From: Asaia sp037151935
Lineage (GTDB): Bacteria > Pseudomonadota > Alphaproteobacteria > Acetobacterales > Acetobacteraceae
Direction: 5' to 3'
NCBI RefSeq assembly: GCF_051628905.1
Contig: NZ_CP157575.1
Location: 2,852,001 to 2,916,000 of the forward strand
DNA: 64,000 nucleotides
Shown here one piece after another: positions 1-16,314 of this stretch; within the stretch, counting starts at the first letter, position 1; every line of letters begins with the position of its first letter. The notes under the pieces were generated by a model. It made no database searches, was not told where the DNA came from, and worked only from the letters and a program-made list of their open reading frames with translations. Position numbers and translations under genes: made by a program.

Positions 1-3726
<3,726 letters not shown>

Positions 3727-3814
3727 TGCCTTCTGCCTCCGCATTCTCTCTGTTTGTTGCTAACGCGGGCGCGGCCGGTCTTCCGGCCCGCTCCGTGAAA
3801 TGGGATTTCGGCGC

Positions 3815-8065
<4,251 letters not shown>

Positions 8066-8104
8066 AGACGCCGCAGCCTCTGGAAAAACTAGTTTACGTT
8101 TGAG

Positions 8105-8134
8105 ATCGGGCGGGGTAATACCCGCCCGATTTCG
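8105..8134 (+). terminator. Terminator-like hairpin after rpoC
   Basis: A perfect 10-bp stem (8105-8114 with 8121-8130, ATCGGGCGGG paired with CCCGCCCGAT) with a six-base loop GTAATA. Only a short T-poor tail (TTCGTAT) follows, so release may be weak or assisted. It lies 40 bases after the rpoC stop and is the natural end of rpoBC transcription. Confidence 0.7.
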
Positions 8135-8430
8135 TATCCGGCGATTCGAAACGGGACTCGGACGAGAATCGAGCAGAACTCTAGAGAATGCTTGACTTTC
8201 GTCCGAAGCGGTCATAGGGTTCGCGCCCTCGGCTACCCCCGTCTCGTAAGGCGTCTGAGCCGTTGATAGACAGCATCAAACGCTAACGGTGCCGCCGCCT
8301 TCGGGTGAGGCTCAGGCCGGTAGTGAAACAGTCAAAGCGGGCGACATTCTGTCGCGCGCTGCATTTTGTTGGAAGCGAGCAGATCGGGCCTTGGTCCGGT
8401 CTCGCAGTGAACAAGGATCGGGAAGGGCGT
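8135..8430 (+). promoter_or_regulatory. rpsL promoter region and long leader
   Basis: The 8066-8430 gap holds no gene. After the rpoC terminator there are three GANTC sites (8143, 8155, 8166), then a candidate sigma-70 promoter with TTGACT at 8192-8197, a 17-base spacer and TAGGGT at 8215-8220. The -35 box is strong, the -10 weak (3 of 6). The resulting leader of about 200 bases before the rpsL ATG has several G+C-rich inverted repeats but no family I can name. Leader-based control of the str operon is an inference. Confidence 0.5.
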
Positions 8431-8802
8431 ATGCCGACCATCAACCAGTTGATCGCCAAAGGCCGCGAGCCTGCCGCCAAGCGGAATAAAGTGCCGGCCC
8501 TCCAGGGTTGCCCCCAGAAGCGCGGCGTCTGCACGCGCGTCTATACGGTCACCCCGAAAAAGCCGAACTCGGCCCTGCGTAAGGTGGCAAAGGTGCGCCT
8601 GACCAACGGGTATGAGGTCGTGAGCTACATCCCCGGTGAAGGCCATAACCTGCAGGAACACAGCGTCGTGCTGATCCGCGGCGGTCGTGTAAAAGATTTG
8701 CCGGGTGTGCGTTATCACATCCTGCGCGGCGTGCTTGACACGCAGGGCATCGCCAAGCGTCGTCAGCGCCGTTCGCTGTACGGCGCGAAGCGTCCGAAGT
8801 AA
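8431..8802 (+). CDS. rpsL: 30S ribosomal protein S12
   Basis: Decoding-centre protein of the small subunit, 123 residues. The ATG at 8431 (MPTINQLIAKGRE) follows a GGAAGG ribosome binding site; a longer in-frame reading exists upstream but does not look like S12. The streptomycin-relevant segments are wild type: TPKKPNSALRKVAKVRLTNG carries the usual first lysine region and GGRVKDLPGVRYH the second. First gene of the str operon; rpsG follows after 14 bases. Confidence 0.98.
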   Translation: MPTINQLIAKGREPAAKRNKVPALQGCPQKRGVCTRVYTVTPKKPNSALRKVAKVRLTNGYEVVSYIPGEGHNLQEHSVVLIRGGRVKDLPGVRYHILRGVLDTQGIAKRRQRRSLYGAKRPK

Positions 8803-8816
8803 GAGGAAATTCAGGC

Positions 8817-9293
8817 ATGAGTCGCCGTCATCGCGCTGTTAAGCGTGAGATCCTTCCCGATCCGAAATTCGGAGATGTCGTCATCACGCGTTTTATGAAC
8901 GCCCTGATGTACGACGGTAAAAAGTCCACAGCCGAAGGCATTGTCTACGGTGCGCTGGAGTCCGTGCGCCGCCGTGGTGGTGCTACGGCTGACCCGGTCG
9001 CCATGTTCCATGCGGCGCTGGACAACGTGAAGCCGGCCGTAGAGGTTCGCTCCCGCCGCGTCGGCGGTGCGACCTATCAGGTCCCCGTCGAGGTTCGCAC
9101 CGAGCGCCGTCAGGCCCTCGCCATTCGCTGGCTGATCGACGCCTCGCGCAAGCGCGGTGAAAACACGATGCAGGAACGCCTTTCCAACGAGCTGATGGAC
9201 GCGATCAACAATCGCGGCTCCGCCGTCAAGAAGCGCGAAGACACGCATCGCATGGCTGAAGCTAACAAGGCATTCAGCCACTATCGTTGGTAA
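8817..9293 (+). CDS. rpsG: 30S ribosomal protein S7
   Basis: Head protein of the small subunit and primary 16S rRNA binder, 158 residues (MSRRHRAVKREILPDPKFGD). Start ATG at 8817 with AGAGGAAATT upstream. Family core YQVPVEVRTERRQALAIRWL and the C-terminal HRMAEANKAFSHYRW are intact. In most bacteria fusA follows directly; here the next gene, after 105 bases, is tuf. Confidence 0.98.
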   Translation: MSRRHRAVKREILPDPKFGDVVITRFMNALMYDGKKSTAEGIVYGALESVRRRGGATADPVAMFHAALDNVKPAVEVRSRRVGGATYQVPVEVRTERRQALAIRWLIDASRKRGENTMQERLSNELMDAINNRGSAVKKREDTHRMAEANKAFSHYRW

Positions 9294-9316
9294 GCTTTAA
9301 AAGCTGACCTGTTACC

Positions 9317-9380
9317 CCGGGTGCCCCTTTACGGAGCGCCCGGTACGAATTAGCAATCTTCCCCGCCGCTTATTCGGCGG
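9317..9380 (+). promoter_or_regulatory. Two hairpins in the rpsG-tuf gap
   Basis: The gap has a stem CCGGGTGC/GCGCCCGG (9317-9324 with 9336-9343, one G-U pair) and a second perfect stem CCGCCG/CGGCGG (9363-9368 with 9375-9380, loop CTTATT), ending 9 bases before the GGAGAG ribosome binding site of tuf. No T-run follows either, so they are more likely processing or translational elements than terminators. Their function is not shown by the sequence. Confidence 0.4.
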
Positions 9381-9398
9381 TGGGTTATGGAGAGAATG

Positions 9399-10589
9399 AT
9401 GGCTAAGGCTAAATTTGAGCGGACGAAGCCGCACTGCAACATCGGCACCATCGGTCACGTTGACCATGGCAAGACCTCACTGACGGCTGCAATCACGAAG
9501 ACGCTCGCCAAGTCCGGCGGCGCGACCTTCCGTGCGTATGACCAGATCGACGCGGCTCCTGAAGAGCGCGCTCGTGGCATCACGATCTCCACCGCTCACG
9601 TTGAGTACGAGACCAAGAACCGTCACTACGCCCACGTCGACTGCCCGGGCCATGCTGACTACGTCAAGAACATGATCACCGGTGCCGCCCAGATGGACGG
9701 CGCGATCCTGGTTGTGTCCGCTGCTGACGGCCCGATGCCGCAGACGCGCGAGCACATCCTGCTCGCTCGCCAGGTTGGCGTTCCGGCTCTGGTCGTGTTC
9801 CTGAACAAGGTCGACCAGGTTGACGACGCCGAGCTGCTCGAGCTCGTCGAGATGGAAGTTCGCGAGCTTCTCTCGTCCTACCAGTTCCCCGGCGACGATA
9901 TCCCCATCGTCAAGGGTTCGGCTCTGGTGACGCTCGAAGACGGCGACGCAGCAATCGGTGAAGACCGCGTGCTCGAGCTGATGGAAGCTGTCGACACCTA
10001 CATCCCGCAGCCGGAGCGTCCGGTCGATCGTCCGTTCCTGATGCCGATCGAAGACGTGTTCTCGATCTCGGGTCGTGGTACGGTCGTCACGGGTCGTGTT
10101 GAGCGCGGCGTCGTGAACGTCGGTGACGAAGTTGAGATCATCGGCCTGAAGGACACCATCAAGACGACCGTTACGGGCGTTGAGATGTTCCGCAAGCTGC
10201 TCGATCGCGGTGAGGCCGGTGACAACATCGGTGCGCTGGTTCGTGGCACGAAGCGTGAAGACGTCGAGCGTGGCCAGGTTCTTGCAAAGCCGGGTTCGAT
10301 CACCCCGCACAAGAACTTCAAGGCTGAGGCTTACATCCTCACGAAGGAAGAGGGCGGTCGTCACACTCCGTTCTTTACAAACTACCGTCCGCAGTTCTAT
10401 TTCCGCACGACCGACGTCACGGGCGTCGTTCAGCTGCCGGAAGGCACGGAAATGGTCATGCCGGGTGACAACATCGCCATGGACGTCGAGCTCATTGCTC
10501 CGATCGCCATGGACGAAGGTCTCCGCTTCGCTATCCGTGAAGGCGGCCGCACCGTCGGTGCAGGCGTGGTCTCCTCGATCAGCGCCTGA
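9399..10589 (+). CDS. tuf: Elongation factor Tu
   Basis: GTPase that delivers aminoacyl-tRNA to the ribosome, 396 residues. Start chosen at the ATG at 9399 (MAKAKFERTKPHCNIGTIGH), five bases after GGAGA; in-frame ATGs at 9387 and 9396 are possible but lie on or too close to that site. G motifs: GHVDHGKTSL (G1), RGIT (G2), DCPGHADY (G3), NKVD (G4), SAL (G5). Domains 2 and 3 are complete, ending VVSSISA. It follows rpsG directly, without fusA, and is followed by a strong hairpin before rpsJ. Confidence 0.98.
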   Translation: MAKAKFERTKPHCNIGTIGHVDHGKTSLTAAITKTLAKSGGATFRAYDQIDAAPEERARGITISTAHVEYETKNRHYAHVDCPGHADYVKNMITGAAQMDGAILVVSAADGPMPQTREHILLARQVGVPALVVFLNKVDQVDDAELLELVEMEVRELLSSYQFPGDDIPIVKGSALVTLEDGDAAIGEDRVLELMEAVDTYIPQPERPVDRPFLMPIEDVFSISGRGTVVTGRVERGVVNVGDEVEIIGLKDTIKTTVTGVEMFRKLLDRGEAGDNIGALVRGTKREDVERGQVLAKPGSITPHKNFKAEAYILTKEEGGRHTPFFTNYRPQFYFRTTDVTGVVQLPEGTEMVMPGDNIAMDVELIAPIAMDEGLRFAIREGGRTVGAGVVSSISA

Positions 10590-10617
10590 TTTTAAGCACG
10601 GGCCCTGAATTGGCTGG

Positions 10618-10643
10618 CCCCGGTCGGAGAAATCCGGCCGGGG
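10618..10643 (+). terminator. Hairpin between tuf and rpsJ
   Basis: Stem CCCCGGTCGG/CCGGCCGGGG (10618-10627 with 10634-10643, one G-U pair), loop AGAAAT, followed by TCGGCTTTC. The T content after the stem is low, so it may act as a partial terminator or as a 3' stabiliser of the abundant tuf transcript while letting some transcription continue into rpsJ. Confidence 0.45.
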
Positions 10644-10712
10644 TCGGCTTTCACAGGGGCCAGGAGGGAGCAGGGTAAGACCCGAACCCCAACGAGTTGG
10701 ATTATTGGTAAG

Positions 10713-11021
10713 ATGGACAACCAGAACATCCGCATTCGCCTAAAGGCGTACGATCACCGCGTGCTCGACAACAGCACGAAGGAAATCGTAAACACGGCGA
10801 AGCGTACGGGTGCGCGGGTTCGGGGTCCTATCCCGCTACCGACGCATATCGAGCGGTTCACCGTGAACCGTTCCCCACATGTGGACAAGAAAAGCCGCGA
10901 GCAGTTCGAAATTCGGACTCATCGCCGCCTGCTCGACATTGTTGAGCCGACACCGCAGACCGTGGACGCCCTCATGAAGCTCGACCTCGCCGCTGGCGTT
11001 GATGTCGAGATCAAACTTTAA
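10713..11021 (+). CDS. rpsJ: 30S ribosomal protein S10
   Basis: 102-residue small-subunit protein (NusE), also part of the NusB antitermination complex. MDNQNIRIRLKAYDHRVLDN is the normal start, and the long ribosome-penetrating hairpin region PIPLPTHIERFTVNRSPHVD is conserved. First gene of the S10 series (rpsJ-rplC-rplD-rplW-rplB-rpsS-rplV-rpsC-rplP-rpmC-rpsQ). The 123-base gap from tuf holds a hairpin but no obvious promoter, so read-through from the str operon is likely. Confidence 0.98.
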   Translation: MDNQNIRIRLKAYDHRVLDNSTKEIVNTAKRTGARVRGPIPLPTHIERFTVNRSPHVDKKSREQFEIRTHRRLLDIVEPTPQTVDALMKLDLAAGVDVEIKL

Positions 11022-11031
11022 GGTCCAGACG

Positions 11032-11715
11032 ATGCGTACCGGATTGATCGCAAAAAAGCTGGGTATGACCCGGCTATTCAAGGAAGATGGCACACATGTG
11101 CCGGTCACAGTGCTGCATCTCGACGAGGTCGAGGTTGTGGACGCCCGCACGCAGGAGCGTGATGGCTACACCGCAGTGCAGATCGGCATGAGCAAGGCGA
11201 AGGTGAAGAACGTCACCAAGCCGATGCGTGGCCATTATGCTCGCACCAAGGTGGAGCCGAAGAAGACTCTTGTCGAGTTTCGCGTGGCAGAAGATGCCGT
11301 GCTTGAGGCTGGCACGAAGCTCTCTGCGGCCCATTTCGTCGTTGGCCAGAAGGTCGACGTCACCGGCACCAGCAAGGGCAAAGGCTTCGCCGGCGTCATG
11401 AAGCGCTGGAACTTCGCTGGTCTTGAAGCCTCCCACGGCGTGTCCATCAGCCATCGTTCGCATGGTTCGACGGGTCAGCGCCAGGATCCGGGCAAGGTCT
11501 TCAAGGGCAAGAAAATGGCCGGTCACATGGGTGACGAGCGTATCACGACGCTCAACCTCGAAGTGGCAGCCGTAGATGCCGAACGCAACCTGATCATGGT
11601 TCGTGGTTCGATTCCGGGTGCCAAGGATGGCCTGGTGATGATCCGCGATGCGATCAAGAAGGCCCGCCATGCAGATGCGCCGTACCCGGCAGCGACTGCA
11701 GCGGCCGCCGGTTAA
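11032..11715 (+). CDS. rplC: 50S ribosomal protein L3
   Basis: Early-assembly large-subunit protein near the peptidyl transferase centre, 227 residues. The ATG at 11032 (MRTGLIAKKLGMTRLFKEDG) is the family start; an in-frame upstream codon at 10999 would overlap rpsJ. The central segment SHGVSISHRSHGSTGQRQDP is the conserved loop reaching the catalytic centre and contains the Q residue usually methylated by PrmB. A short Ala-rich tail ends the protein. 10 bases after rpsJ, 12 before rplD. Confidence 0.98.
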   Translation: MRTGLIAKKLGMTRLFKEDGTHVPVTVLHLDEVEVVDARTQERDGYTAVQIGMSKAKVKNVTKPMRGHYARTKVEPKKTLVEFRVAEDAVLEAGTKLSAAHFVVGQKVDVTGTSKGKGFAGVMKRWNFAGLEASHGVSISHRSHGSTGQRQDPGKVFKGKKMAGHMGDERITTLNLEVAAVDAERNLIMVRGSIPGAKDGLVMIRDAIKKARHADAPYPAATAAAAG

Positions 11716-11727
11716 GGACTGAGGGCG

Positions 11728-12342
11728 ATGGAATACGATATCAAAACCCTCGATAATGGCAGCGCCGGCACGGTGTCTCTGCCTGAGGAACTGTTCGGCG
11801 CGACTCCGCGTGCGGACATCATGGCGCGCGTCGTCCACTGGCAGCTGGCCAAGCGCCGCGCCGGTACGCACCGCACCAAGGGCATGGGCGAAATCTCTGG
11901 CACGACCAAGAAGCCGTTCCGCCAGAAAGGCACCGGCTCGGCACGTCAGGGCTCGCTGCGCGCTCCGCAGTTCCGCACCGGTGGCGTTGTTCATGGTCCG
12001 GTCGTTCGCGACCATGGCTATGACCTTCCCAAGAAGGTGCGTCGCCTCGGCCTGATCTCTGCGCTGTCGCAGAAGGCCGCTGCCGGCAAGCTGATCGTCA
12101 TCGATCAGGCCGCTGGTGTGACCAAGACCCGTGAAGCCGCTGCAAAGCTGGCAGCACTCGGCTGGTCCTCCGCCCTGATCGTCGACGGCGCCGTTGATGT
12201 GGCTTTCGGTCGCGCTGTGCGCAACCTGCCCAAGATCGACGTGCTGCCCACGATCGGTGCCAATGTGTATGACATTCTGAACCACGATGTTCTCGTGCTG
12301 ACGCGCGCTGGGCTCGAAGGTCTCAAGGAGCGCCTGGCATGA
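11728..12342 (+). CDS. rplD: 50S ribosomal protein L4
   Basis: 204-residue protein lining the peptide exit tunnel; in E. coli it also represses the S10 operon. The tunnel loop [20 protein letters not shown] is intact, without changes suggestive of macrolide resistance. Starts with ATG at 11728; its TGA overlaps the rplW ATG (ATGA at 12339), consistent with coupled translation. No S10-type leader hairpin can be assigned upstream of rpsJ. Confidence 0.98.
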
Positions 12343-12680
12343 CCACGAGCATCGTTCTTGCGCGCCGTAACAAGGCGCTGCGCATGACGCGTGAATCGAT
12401 GTTCGACATCGTTCGCGCGCCGCTCATCACCGAAAAGGCGACGGCCCTTTCCGAGCGTAACCAGGTTGTTTTCCGCGTGGCCATGACGGCCGCCAAGCCG
12501 GAAATCAAGGTTGCGGTCGAGACGCTCTTCGGCGTCAAGGTCGTCTCCGTGAACACGCTGGTGCAGAAGGGCAAGACCAAGATGGTCAAGGGCCGTCCTG
12601 GTCGCCGTTCGGACATCAAGAAGGCGTATGTTCAGCTTGCGGAAGGTCAGTCCATTGACCTCACCGCGAAGCTGGGCTGA
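12339..12680 (+). CDS. rplW: 50S ribosomal protein L23
   Basis: 113-residue exit-tunnel rim protein, docking site for trigger factor and SRP. The ATG at 12339 has AAGGAG eight bases upstream; this gives an N-terminal extension ([15 protein letters not shown]) before the family core [19 protein letters not shown], so a start at the in-frame ATG at 12384 is a possible alternative. The C-terminal half [14 protein letters not shown] is typical. Overlaps rplD by four bases. Confidence 0.95.
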
Positions 12681-12696
12681 CGCGGGATAGGATACC

Positions 12697-13527
12697 ATGG
12701 CACTCAAGCACTTTAATCCCACGACGCCGAGCACACGTGGCACGGTTCTGATCGATCGCAGCGAGCTCTACAAGGGCAAGCCGGTCAAGCAGCTGACCGA
12801 GGGCAAGAACAAGACGGGCGGTCGTAACAACCACGGCCGTACCACGTCGCGTTTCCGTGGCGGCGGGCACAAGCAGTCCTATCGCTATGTCGACTTCAAG
12901 CGTCGCAAGTTCGACGTTGCCGGCATTGTCGAGCGTCTGGAATATGACCCGAACCGCACCGCCTTCATCGCGCTGATCAAGTACGAAGACGGCGAGCTGG
13001 CTTATATCCTGGCGCCGCAGCGCGTGAAGGTTGGCGATCAGGTGATCGCTGGCGAACGCACTGACGTGAAGCCGGGCAACGCCATGCCGCTGGGCTCGAT
13101 GCCCGTCGGCACGATCGTTCACAACATCGAGCTTAAGCCCGGTGCCGGTGGCAAGATCGCCCGTTCGGCCGGCACCTATTGCCAGCTGGTCGGTAAGGAC
13201 GCTGGCTACGCTCAGGTCAAGCTCCAGTCCGGCGAGCTGCGTCTCGTGCGTGGCGAATGCATGGCGACTGTTGGCGCGGTTTCGAACCCCGACAACATGA
13301 ACCAGCATCTCGGCAAGGCCGGTCGCAACCGTTGGCTCGGTCGCCGTCCGCATAACCGCGGCGTCGTCATGAATCCGGTCGACCATCCGCATGGTGGTGG
13401 TGAAGGTCGTACCTCCGGTGGCCGTCATCCGGTTACGCCTTGGGGCAAGCCGACCAAGGGCTACAAGACTCGTGTTAACAAGAAGACGGACAGCCTGATC
13501 ATCCGTCGCCGCAAGACCGGCAAGTAA
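12697..13527 (+). CDS. rplB: 50S ribosomal protein L2
   Basis: 276-residue protein needed for subunit joining and peptidyl transferase activity. Start MALKHFNPTTPSTRGTVLID; the conserved C-terminal stretch VVMNPVDHPHGGGEGRTSGG contains the family's essential histidine. OB-fold and SH3-like parts are complete and the length is usual. 16 bases after rplW and 17 before rpsS. Confidence 0.98.
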   Translation: MALKHFNPTTPSTRGTVLIDRSELYKGKPVKQLTEGKNKTGGRNNHGRTTSRFRGGGHKQSYRYVDFKRRKFDVAGIVERLEYDPNRTAFIALIKYEDGELAYILAPQRVKVGDQVIAGERTDVKPGNAMPLGSMPVGTIVHNIELKPGAGGKIARSAGTYCQLVGKDAGYAQVKLQSGELRLVRGECMATVGAVSNPDNMNQHLGKAGRNRWLGRRPHNRGVVMNPVDHPHGGGEGRTSGGRHPVTPWGKPTKGYKTRVNKKTDSLIIRRRKTGK

Positions 13528-13544
13528 GAAGGGGGCAAACAGAG

Positions 13545-13823
13545 ATGGCACGTTCCGTCTGGAAGGGCCCGTTCGTTGACGGGTACTTGTTCGGTAAGGC
13601 CGAAGCGTCACGCGCTTCGGGTCGTAATGAGGTGATCAAGATCTGGTCGCGTCGTTCCACCATCCTGCCGCAGTTCGTCGGACTCACGTTCGGCGTTTAT
13701 AATGGCCATAAGTTCCTGCCGGTGCAGGTGACGGAAAACATGGTCGGGCACAAGTTCGGTGAGTTCTCGCCGACGCGCACGTTCCCGGGTCATGCTTCCG
13801 ACAAGAAGTCGAAGCGGGGCTGA
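13545..13823 (+). CDS. rpsS: 30S ribosomal protein S19
   Basis: 92-residue protein of the 30S head, contacting the A-site tRNA and S13. MARSVWKGPFVDGYLF and TRTFPGHASDKKSKRG are the conserved ends; the middle YNGHKFLPVQVTENMVGHK binds 16S rRNA. GGGGG-like binding site upstream. Only two bases separate it from rplV. Confidence 0.98.
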   Translation: MARSVWKGPFVDGYLFGKAEASRASGRNEVIKIWSRRSTILPQFVGLTFGVYNGHKFLPVQVTENMVGHKFGEFSPTRTFPGHASDKKSKRG

Positions 13824-13825
13824 TC

Positions 13826-14257
13826 ATGAGCAAGCCGAAGCACATTCGCACACTCGCTGACACGGAAGCGCAGGCAGTAGCCCGCAACATCCGCGTCAGC
13901 CCGCGCAAGCTGAACCTGGTTGCAGCGATGATTCGCAACCAGCCGGCAGACAAGGCAATCGCAGCGCTGACGTTCTCGCGTCGCCGCATCGCTCAGGAGG
14001 TCCGCAAGGCCCTCGAGAGCGCTGTCGCAAACGCCGAGAACAATCATCAGCTCGATGTCGATCAGCTCGTGGTCAAGACCGCAGAAGTTGGCAAGTCGAT
14101 CGTCATGAAGCGTTTCCACGCTCGTGGCCGCGGTCGTTCCTCGCGCATCGAGAAGTTCTTCAGCCATCTGAAGATCGTCGTTGCCGAGCGCGCTGCAGAC
14201 GAAGCGCCTGCGCCGAAGGGCAAGGGCAAGGGCGCAGCAGAGCAGAAGGCAGCCTGA
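13826..14257 (+). CDS. rplV: 50S ribosomal protein L22
   Basis: 143-residue exit-tunnel protein. The beta-hairpin tip MKRFHARGRGRSSRIEK, which reaches the tunnel lumen, is normal, with no insertion of the macrolide-resistance type. A Lys/Ala-rich tail (EAPAPKGKGKGAAEQKAA) extends beyond the usual 110-residue core, as often in alphaproteobacteria. One base separates it from rpsC. Confidence 0.98.
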   Translation: MSKPKHIRTLADTEAQAVARNIRVSPRKLNLVAAMIRNQPADKAIAALTFSRRRIAQEVRKALESAVANAENNHQLDVDQLVVKTAEVGKSIVMKRFHARGRGRSSRIEKFFSHLKIVVAERAADEAPAPKGKGKGAAEQKAA

Positions 14258-14258
14258 T

Positions 14259-14936
14259 ATGGGACACAAAGTCAATCCGATCGGGCTCCGGCTCGGCGTA
14301 AACCGCACCTGGGATAGCCGCTGGTACGCTGGCAATGACTATTCCCGTCTGCTGCATGAAGACCTGATGCTGCGCGCTTACCTGCGTCGCAAGCTCTCGG
14401 GTGCAGGCGTCTCCCGCGTTGTGATCGAGCGCCCGGCCAAGAAGCCGCGCGTCACGATCTATGCGGCACGTCCGGGCGTTGTCATCGGCAAGAAGGGCCA
14501 GGACATCGACAATCTGCGCAAGGATCTGAGCCGTCTGGCCAAGACCGATGTTGCGCTGAACATTGTCGAAATCCGCAAGCCCGAGATCGATGCAACTCTG
14601 GTCGCTGAGAACATCGCGCAGCAGCTCGAGCGTCGCGTTGCCTTCCGTCGTGCCATGAAGCGTTCGGTTCAGTCCGCAATGCGTCTTGGCGCACAGGGCA
14701 TTCGTATCAACTGCTCCGGCCGTCTCGGTGGTGCGGAAATCGCTCGTATCGAGTGGTATCGCGAAGGTCGCGTGCCACTTCATACGTTGCGCGCCGACAT
14801 CGATTACGGTATCGCCACTGCCAAGACGACCTATGGTACGTGCGGTGTGAAAGTCTGGATCTTCAAGGGTGAAATCCTTGCCCATGATCCGATGGCTCAG
14901 GACCGTCGTGCAGCGGAACAAGCGCCGCAGCGCTGA
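14259..14936 (+). CDS. rpsC: 30S ribosomal protein S3
   Basis: 225-residue protein at the mRNA entry channel with helicase activity together with S4 and S5. Start at ATG 14259 (MGHKVNPIGLRLGVNRTWDS), just after the rplV stop. The KH domain carries RPGVVIGKKGQDID (GxxG loop), and the C-terminal domain has INCSGRLGGAEIARIEWYRE. Complete. Confidence 0.98.
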   Translation: MGHKVNPIGLRLGVNRTWDSRWYAGNDYSRLLHEDLMLRAYLRRKLSGAGVSRVVIERPAKKPRVTIYAARPGVVIGKKGQDIDNLRKDLSRLAKTDVALNIVEIRKPEIDATLVAENIAQQLERRVAFRRAMKRSVQSAMRLGAQGIRINCSGRLGGAEIARIEWYREGRVPLHTLRADIDYGIATAKTTYGTCGVKVWIFKGEILAHDPMAQDRRAAEQAPQR

Positions 14937-14983
14937 GCAGTAGATTATGACAAGCGCCGCGAGGCGCATGAGGATACGACACC

Positions 14984-15400
14984 ATGCTTTCCCCGAAGCG
15001 GACTAAGTTTCGCAAGGCCCATAAGGGTCGCATTCATGGGTTGGCCAAGGGCGGAACGACGTTGAATTTCGGCGCGTTCGGCCTTAAGGCTCTCGAACCC
15101 GAACGTATCACGGCACGCCAGATCGAAGCGTCACGTCGCGCGATCACGCGCGCCATGAAGCGTGCAGGTCGCGTGTGGATCCGGATTTTCCCGGATCTGC
15201 CGGTTTCCACGAAGCCTGCCGAAGTCCGCATGGGCTCCGGCAAGGGCTCGCCCGAGTTCTGGGTGGCCCGCGTGAAGCCCGGTCGCGTGCTGTTTGAAAT
15301 CGAAGGCGTGCCGCCTGAAGTGGCACGCGAGGCACTGGCTCTTGGCGCAGCGAAGCTGCCGATCAAGACCAAGTTCATCACCCGGATTGGGGAGGCTTGA
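14984..15400 (+). CDS. rplP: 50S ribosomal protein L16
   Basis: 138-residue protein near the A site. MLSPKRTKFRKAHKGRIHGL is the usual start, with GAGGA nine bases upstream; RIFPDLPVSTKPAEVRMGSG is the conserved core holding the arginine normally hydroxylated by RoxA-type enzymes. Its TGA stop sits six bases ahead of the rpmC ATG. Confidence 0.98.
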   Translation: MLSPKRTKFRKAHKGRIHGLAKGGTTLNFGAFGLKALEPERITARQIEASRRAITRAMKRAGRVWIRIFPDLPVSTKPAEVRMGSGKGSPEFWVARVKPGRVLFEIEGVPPEVAREALALGAAKLPIKTKFITRIGEA

Positions 15401-15402
15401 TC

Positions 15403-15636
15403 ATGGCTGACGCATATAAAGTTGCCGATCTGCGCGCCAAGTCAGCCGATGAGCTCGATGCCCTTCTTCTGGACCTGAAGCGTGAGCAGCTGAACCTCCG
15501 GTTCCAGGCTGCCACGGGCCAGTCCGAGGGAGTCGGCCGCGTTCGCGTACTCCGTCGTGCGATTGCTCGCATCAAGACGGTTGCGCATCAATCGAAGAAC
15601 AAGGTGGGCGCAAAAACGTCCACCGCAGAGTCCTGA
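15403..15636 (+). CDS. rpmC: 50S ribosomal protein L29
   Basis: 77-residue exit-tunnel rim protein of two helices. The ATG at 15403 (MADAYKVADLRAKSADEL) follows GGGGAGG by seven bases; an in-frame TTG at 15397 overlapping the rplP stop is possible but less likely. Core LLLDLKREQLNLRFQAATGQ is typical. A 10-residue C-terminal extension is slightly longer than in E. coli. Confidence 0.96.
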   Translation: MADAYKVADLRAKSADELDALLLDLKREQLNLRFQAATGQSEGVGRVRVLRRAIARIKTVAHQSKNKVGAKTSTAES

Positions 15637-15649
15637 GAGGAGACGGACG

Positions 15650-15931
15650 ATGCCAAGGCGCGTCCTGACAGGGCGAGTGACAAGCGACAAGATGGACAAG
15701 ACGGTTACCGTTCTCGTCGATCGCCGCATTATGCACCCGCTCTATAAGAAGTTCATTCGTCGCTCTAAAAAGTATGCGGCGCATGACGAGCTGAATGAGT
15801 GCAAGATCGGAGACACGGTGCGCATTGAAGAATGCGCTCCGATTTCCAAGCGCAAGACCTGGACGGTGATCACCCGTAACGGCGCGGCCCTTGAGGTTGC
15901 GGCGACGGCACCGGCTCAGGCGTCAGCGTAA
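15650..15931 (+). CDS. rpsQ: 30S ribosomal protein S17
   Basis: 93-residue OB-fold 16S rRNA binder. Start MPRRVLTGRVTSDKMDKTVT at ATG 15650 with GAGGAGA upstream. RRSKKYAAHDELNECKIGD and the C-terminal SKRKTWTVI mark the family. The last dozen residues (AATAPAQASA) are an Ala/Pro tail. rplN follows after 14 bases. Confidence 0.97.
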   Translation: MPRRVLTGRVTSDKMDKTVTVLVDRRIMHPLYKKFIRRSKKYAAHDELNECKIGDTVRIEECAPISKRKTWTVITRNGAALEVAATAPAQASA

Positions 15932-15945
15932 GAGGGGACTGAGAA

Positions 15946-16314
15946 ATGATCCATCCCGAGACCAATCTGGAAGTCGCCGACAACTCCGGCGCTCGTCAGG
16001 TGCAGTGCATCAAGGTGCTGGGCGGCTCCAAGCGGAAAACCGCCTCGGTCGGCGACGTGATCGTCGTGTCCGTTAAGGAAGCGATTCCCCGCGGCAAGGT
16101 GAAGAAGGGTGACGTCCATCAGGCCGTCATCGTTCGCACGTCCTACCCCGTTCGTCGCGCTGACGGCAGCGCCATCCGCTTCGACAAGAATGCGGCTGTG
16201 CTGATCAACAAGTCGATGGAGCCCATCGGCACGCGTATCTTTGGCCCGGTGGTTCGTGAGCTGCGTGCGCGCAAGTTCATGAAGATCATCTCCCTGGCTC
16301 CGGAGGTGCTATAA
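15946..16314 (+). CDS. rplN: 50S ribosomal protein L14
   Basis: 122-residue protein at the subunit interface (bridge B5/B8) and the binding site for Rsf[21 protein letters not shown] and [20 protein letters not shown] are conserved. First gene of the spc series. Its TAA overlaps the rplX ATG by one base (TAATG). Confidence 0.98.

Noticed and set aside
11074..12285. Minus-strand open frame opposite rplC and rplD
   Set aside because: Antisense to two essential ribosomal genes, no recognisable domain.
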